This document shows positions 59,380 to 64,000 of a stretch of DNA of 64,000 bases, piece by piece. The stretch is from Gnetum montanum (taxonomy: Eukaryota > Streptophyta > Gnetopsida > Gnetales > Gnetaceae). The notes under the pieces were generated by a model. That model was not told the DNA's origin, did no database searches, and worked only from the letters and a program-made list of their open reading frames with translations. The DNA lies in the NCBI GenBank assembly GCA_015680685.1, contig MNCI01020716.1:63400-127399 (forward strand), in the 5' to 3' direction. The position numbers were made by a program, and so were the translations under genes. Numbering within the stretch: position 1 is the stretch's first letter; every line of letters starts with the position of its first letter.

Positions 59380-60276
59380 TAAACCTAGTAGTATATGATG
59401 GGCAACAAAATTTTTATCACTTAGATCATTCAACATATCCAACAAAATATCCACATATGGTCCTTGGGTCTAGCTTATTTTCTTATGGATTATAGACTAT
59501 TACTTCAGATGAGCATCCCCAAATGCCTATATGTCGCAATCTCGGTTTCCAACCTTTTCATGATTTAAATGGTGTCTATGAGATAGCCTTGGTTGGAACT
59601 CATTTTAATATATAGACAACGATCTTGAGAGCTTTAGCCCACAAGGACTTAGAAAGCTTGGTGCTACTAAGCATACTCTACACCATGTCCAATAATGTTT
59701 GACTTTCTCTCTTTACAAAACCATTCTAGTCTAGAGAACTAGGCATAGTGTATTGGGCAACAATCCCATGCTCTTGAAGAAACTTAGTAGATGGACTAGG
59801 CGCTTGTCCATCATTAGTGTATCTACCATAGTATTCAATACCTCTATCAAACCTCACTATCTTTATTCACTTACTGCACTATTTCTCTACTTAAACCTTA
59901 AACACCTTAAAGACATCTAAAGCTTCATTCTTGTTATGAAATAGGTAGAGATACATATATCATAAGTAATCATAAATAAAAGTAATAAAATACTTTTGAC
60001 CATATGCATCCATATCTAGACTACAAATATATGTATGTATGATCTCTAATATGTCCAAATTATCTTGGCACCTTTATTTGACATATTGATCTACTTTCCT
60101 TTTATGTAATCCACACAAGTGTCAAAGTTAGTAAAATCTAGAGTACTAAGTACTCCATCATTAACTAATCTCTTTATTCTCTTAATAGAGATATGTACTA
60201 ATCTACAAGGCCATAACATAGAGGATTCTTTATTCATAACACATCTCTTAATGCAAACACTATCATCAACATGCAT
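59380..60276 (-). pseudogene. Copia element F integrase region
   Basis: The pre-integrase zinc segment lies at 60,276-60,091 (SSMLWPCRLVHISIKRIKRL, NDGVLSTLDFTNFDTCVDYI; the first His of HRRLGH has become Pro). The core is badly broken. The C-terminal side is legible near 59,470-59,590 (HIGIWGCSSEVIVYNP, ENKLDP). Confidence 0.75.
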
Positions 60277-60309
60277 AGAAGTATAAGAAGTTTCATTTTG
60301 TAAACTAAG

Positions 60310-60690
60310 TTTTAAAGACCATCCTTTATTGTACCACTTCCAATAAGTTTAGATCTATAATATAAAATACATATATTATCTAAAAAATTAAAGGAAAATA
60401 CCATTGATACAAGCCTTGAAAAAAAAATTAAATTTCTTAAAAAACTTAGAATATAAAATGTCTTTTCCAAATATCAAACAAAACGATTACTTAAAACTAA
60501 TTTTCATGTTTCAACTGCCTCCACATATAAGCACATCTTGTTCCTTGAATAGCTACACAACTCACTTTCTACTGGCTTCCTTAGGTTTTGCACCCTTGCA
60601 AGGAATCAGTAACATGGATTGTAGAACTAGAGTCAATGTACCATTTGTTATGGGCAACATGAACCATATTAGATTCAAAAAAAAACAAGT
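60310..60690 (-). pseudogene. Copia element F protease remnant
   Basis: The minus strand reads WYIDSSSTIHVTDSLQGCKT (the DSGA active site is now DSSS), SRNKMCLYVEAVET, LVLSNRFVLYLEKTFYIPSF and LISVSRLVSMGYSFNF. This is the protease between the gag zinc knuckle and the integrase in Tnt1-like elements. Confidence 0.72.
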
Positions 60691-60695
60691 AAGAA

Positions 60696-61480
60696 TTAAA
60701 TACCTTTCTTCTGAAGCCAATTTTGATATTTAGGACAATCCTTTTTTACATGTCCTTTCTTCTTAGAAAAAAAGCATCTAGGTTCCTTCTTAACATTAGC
60801 TTGTGTAGGTAGTTTTTCCTTCCCTTTATTCTTAGCTTGCCCCTTATTCTTTTCTTGTGTAGCCAAGTGAATACTCTCTTCTACTTCCATAGAAAGTCTA
60901 CCCTCTTCTTGTACACACATGGTCATTAGTTCATTGCTTGACCATTTTTTCCTATGTGTGTTATAAAAAATCTTAAAGGGTACATATGCCATGGGAGCAT
61001 GTTCAAGATGTAGTGCATAAGGAAAGGCTCTAACATCTCAACCTCAAGTATTTTTAGCTAAGCCGCTATCTCCCTCATTTGCATAATGTGCTCATGCACA
61101 CCATGAATTTTGGTGAGCTTCATGGATGAAAATTTTCATATGAAGGTGCTAGTGAAAGCTTTGTCTAATGATTCAAATCATTCATCAATTTCCTTCATCA
61201 AACCTTGCACATTGTCATACTATTCCAATGAACCATGCATACCAACCGAGATCTTGGTCTTTATGAGCATGACACAAAGGTGATTAGATCACTCCCATTT
61301 TTATAACAAATAACATCATCCAATTAGTTCATTTACATAATGGTAGGTGGTTCATCTTTAAGGATATCATAGTTAATGTTCATCCATCCTAAATGAAGGA
61401 GAATTCTCTTCTTTGACATCTTATAATTATCACCTTTTAATTCAAGAATATCACATTTGAAATGTGAGTAGTTCATAGGT
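60696..61480 (-). pseudogene. Copia element F gag remnant
   Basis: The frame at 60,992-60,696 reads AYVPFKIFYNTHRKKWSSNE, LMTMCVQEEGRLSMEVEES, KEKLPTQANVKKEPRC and the zinc knuckle CFFSKKKGHVKKDC, where the second Cys is Ser. Further upstream (61,000-61,480) the N-terminal half is recognisable only in pieces (LHLEHAPMAYV, MREIAA) and is broken. Confidence 0.75.
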
Positions 61481-61689
61481 TGTATTACTACATAAATTAA
61501 AACATGCTTATGCCACTAAATTTGAGGTTAAAACACTATATGACATGTTTACCAATGTAAATCATGCATAAAATATGAATTAAATGATATAAAAATTACC
61601 TGTGCGCTAAATTTTTAATTCAAAAATATTCATATATCCTTATGATTAAACTATTAAATTTTATTTCTTTCTTAATCCTTGTGGGTAAA

Positions 61690-62603
61690 TTCAGAAAAAT
61701 AATTTAATACATAATCCTAATTAATCATATCAAATATAATAAAAACTCCTATGGAAAAAAATCTATTATATTAGATATGATTAATCCTAATTTAATGTTT
61801 ATTTACCGTATGTGATCCAAAAACTCTTAATATATAATTTTTCATAATTAAAGATGTTGTGGCTACTCTCTAATTATACAAAATTATATAGATAATTAGC
61901 CATTTATTTTTATGCACAAAAATTATTTTTCTAACACATATATTAATATGTCTCTTTATAGATATATACAAAATAAATTATGCATAAAATAAATTATTTC
62001 TAAAATAAATTACCAAATTTTAACATTCCTTAAGAAATATGGTATTAAATAAACATAATTTTATTTTAGAAATATTAATCAATAAGTAACTTTATGCATT
62101 TCTAAATGAATTACCAAAATTTTAAAATTCATAAAAATTTTGGTAATTTTAATTCCAAAAATATTTTAGAAATGCCAAAACAATGTAATTTGCAAGAATT
62201 GAATAAAATTTAGAATAAATTAAATTTCAAAATTTTATCTAATCTAAATGACAAAATTCTAAATTTCACAAAATTTCAAAAAAAAAATTATTTACCATGA
62301 TTTCAAAAAATAACATGTCATTTTGGTAAAGAATTGCATGTTTCATAACTTTAAAATGACATGTCATTTAGGTATTGTAAAAATGGCATTGTTTTAAAGC
62401 TTCCTTAAACACAAAACTAGCATCATTTTTTATGTTTCAAATCATAAAATTATTAGAAATTTAATCTCCTAATGATTTCTAACATTATTTTTCACAAATG
62501 ATCATTCAAAAATAAATTCTACTAATTCAAACCATCGTTGAAAACTTTGTTAATAAAAACCTCATCCAAATAAGTTCTAAGCATCAAGATAGAGAAATAA
62601 CCA
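61690..62603 (-). other. 5' leader of copia element F
   Basis: About 900 bp of very AT-rich non-coding DNA between gag and the primer site, matching 30,632-31,493 throughout at high identity. Confidence 0.65.
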
Positions 62604-62617
62604 GCTTTGATACCAAA
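62604..62617 (-). other. Primer-binding site of copia element F
   Basis: The minus strand reads TTTGGTATCAAAGC next to the LTR, a decayed tRNA-iMet site (TGGTATCAGAGC). Confidence 0.72.
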
Positions 62618-63257
62618 TGGCTATAAAACATTAATCAAAACATGTATTTAATCAAATTGCAAAAAATCACTAGAATGCAAAAATAAACCAAAAACTAACC
62701 TCTAGCCATTGATGCTATCATTTGGACTATGTGAACATGTTTCAAAGAGTGTTTTGGATTCTTCTATGACACTAATGCTCAACAACAATAATGATATATG
62801 CAAACTCTAAGTGTTTGTGATGGGGACCCAAAAGCTATAACATTGTCATGAGTTTGATATCTTCTAGTGCTTGTTTGTTTTCTTGATATCAGTGTTTGTT
62901 TGTTTTCTCAACAAGAACATTTTATAGGTTAGAATGTCAATTACCAAGGATTAACTTCTAGTTTAAATGGAAAATATGAGACCATTTTTATGAAAACCAT
63001 TACAACAAATTTAGTTGGTTTCAAATTTAAAACCATTTGTTTTCCATAACGCATAAAGGGTTATATTAAAACTTTTCATAACATGTAAATAGTTACATTG
63101 AAACTTTTAATAACGTGTAAACAATTATATTGAAACTTTCATAAAAAGTTATATTAAAACTTTTCATAATGTTTGAATAGTTATGTTGAAACTTTCAATC
63201 ATGCATAAATGATTATATTAAAACTATTTGTTTTCCATAATGCATAAATGGTTTACA
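62618..63257 (-). repeat. 5' LTR of copia element F (640 bp)
   Basis: From TGGCTATAAAAC (13 bp of the usual TGTAAGAAAATTTTG start deleted) to GGTTTACA. A local duplication TTGTTTTCTTGATATCAGTG occurs near 62,873. The right third (about 63,045-63,245), which is the U3 end, consists of about five diverged 34-bp repeats. Confidence 0.78.
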
Positions 63258-63327
63258 TTTAATAGTGATAATTCAAAACAACCTTGGAAACTTGTTACAA
63301 AGTTTAGAAAATCACAAAATGAGGCAC

Positions 63328-63358
<31 letters not shown>

Positions 63359-63545
63359 TTTATTGAAACTTTCAATAACACATAAACAATTATATTGAAA
63401 CCATTTGTTTGCCATAATGTGTAAATGGTTTTCTTTTAATAGTGATAATTTGAAAAAACCTTGGAAACTTGTTACAAAGAAACTTTTAGAAAATCACAAA
63501 ATGAGGCACACCTACATACACACACACACACCTTCAATTTTACTA
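63209..63545. repeat. Tandem duplication of LTR end, flank and CA microsatellite
   Basis: The block CCATAATGYRTAAATGGTTT, AATAGTGATAAT, CCTTGGAAACTTGTTACAAA, AAAATCACAAAATGAGGCAC and a CA run occurs twice (about 63,209-63,358 and 63,389-63,540). The CA runs are at 63,335-63,356 and 63,518-63,532. Confidence 0.75.
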
Positions 63546-64000
63546 ACCAAATTAGAGGTGGAAGACATGATGATACATGCAACAATTCTAATATCTATTA
63601 GAATACTAATTAGTAGAGATCACTCATCTTTGAGTGAAAAGGAGAATATGGAATATGTCTATTGCAAGTGGTAGAAGATGAGTAATATGTATTAGTAGAA
63701 TGTTGTACAAAATATTTTTTTAAAAGAAAATGGAAAATCTAAGTCTAGTGTGTCTTGTATGAGCTATTCAAGTTGTGTGTTAGTTATAGGAAATTATATA
63801 GAAGTGTTCAAATTGCCTCAATATTAAACATATGTGTTACACTCAAGATTTATTACTACTAATATATTTTGAAGAAATTCATCTTATAAATCCTTTTAGT
63901 CTACATAGACATAATAAAATATCTATATTAGTATCATACATGTTTACATCATGCACCTTTATGAGCATTCAAGAGCACCGAATAGATTTCAATGTCAACA
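63546..64000. other. No recognised feature
   Basis: AT-rich flank of the copia element; no frame or repeat border seen. Confidence 0.4.

Larger units (their letters stand above)
45979..63257 (-). mobile_element. Ty1/copia element F, split by nested gypsy elements
   Basis: Read on the minus strand: 5' LTR (62,618-63,257), primer site, leader (61,690-62,603), gag, protease, integrase, RT and RNase H (61,480-57,638), and a 3' LTR split in two parts (56,798-57,131 and 45,979-46,250) by a 10.5-kb insertion. The two parts add up to about 600 bp, in line with the intact 640-bp LTR. The flanks TGTAA (left) and TTTAA (right) could be a decayed target duplication. The protein sequence places it with the Tnt1/Tork-like copia elements. 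All domains carry stops. Confidence 0.82.

Noticed and set aside
63335-63356. CA microsatellite as a feature of interest by itself
   Set aside because: Ordinary simple repeat; only the surrounding duplication is notable.
1-64000. tRNA, rRNA or small RNA genes
   Set aside because: I looked for tRNA-like arms around the primer-site matches and found only retroelement primer sites; no other candidate could be supported by eye.

Overview
The window looks like the intergenic space of a very large plant genome, most likely a gymnosperm such as a conifer; that assignment is inferred from texture, not proven. It is AT-rich and contains no intact cellular gene. Nearly everything recognisable is old, nested LTR retrotransposon of both plant superfamilies (Ty3/gypsy and Ty1/copia). 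Plant-type marks are tRNA-iMet primer sites, the TGG-GCC-GTTGCCGGGGA class of gypsy primer site, FMDDFS-type reverse transcriptase and a retrotransposon-associated plant accessory ORF. One host-like remnant, an F-box protein pseudogene, lies at 22.5-23.5 kb.

Layout. 0.5-1.3 kb: N-terminal part of a retrotransposon accessory ORF (+). 1.37-10.68 kb: a near full-length Athila-like gypsy element (Gy1, minus strand: gag, protease, RT, RNase H, integrase, one LTR). 10.8-17.1 kb: an older Tat-like gypsy element with gag-protease on the minus strand and a four-exon accessory ORF on the plus strand. 17.14-22.50 kb: a non-coding LTR element (LARD-like) with a perfect 5-bp target duplication ATCCT. 22.5-23.5 kb: F-box pseudogene. 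24.6-27.0 kb: copia gag-PR-INT remnant (+), cut by the 3' LTR of a second Gy1-family copy (27.0-30.6 kb). 30.6-32.1 kb: leader plus LTR of a copia element. 32.1-41.3 kb: plus-strand gypsy with about 2-kb LTRs and an internal deletion joining RT to the integrase tail. 41.3-46.0 kb: AT-rich DNA with two local tandem repeats.

46.0-63.3 kb is a three-level nest: a copia element (45,979-63,257) carries in its LTR a gypsy element A (46,251-56,797, target duplication TTCTC), which in turn carries a gypsy element B (from 47,394). Element B is the youngest gypsy copy. It keeps a long gag but has no pol; instead a roughly 900-codon accessory ORF resembling the putative plant transposon protein domain sits before its 3' LTR, behind what looks like a separate promoter built from the same TATA box and GATATC palindromes as the LTR promoter. 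This is the strongest candidate for an undescribed arrangement.

The assembly has two multi-base gaps (17,610-17,753 and 54,803-55,251) and four single-N joins (2,893; 17,566; 23,395; 55,733). Two of the single Ns are flanked by exact or near-exact direct duplications and two by inverted LTR pieces, so they look like unmerged or mis-oriented contig ends. The reading frames were followed by eye; borders given to the base (LTR ends, target duplications, introns) were read directly, and other borders are approximate.
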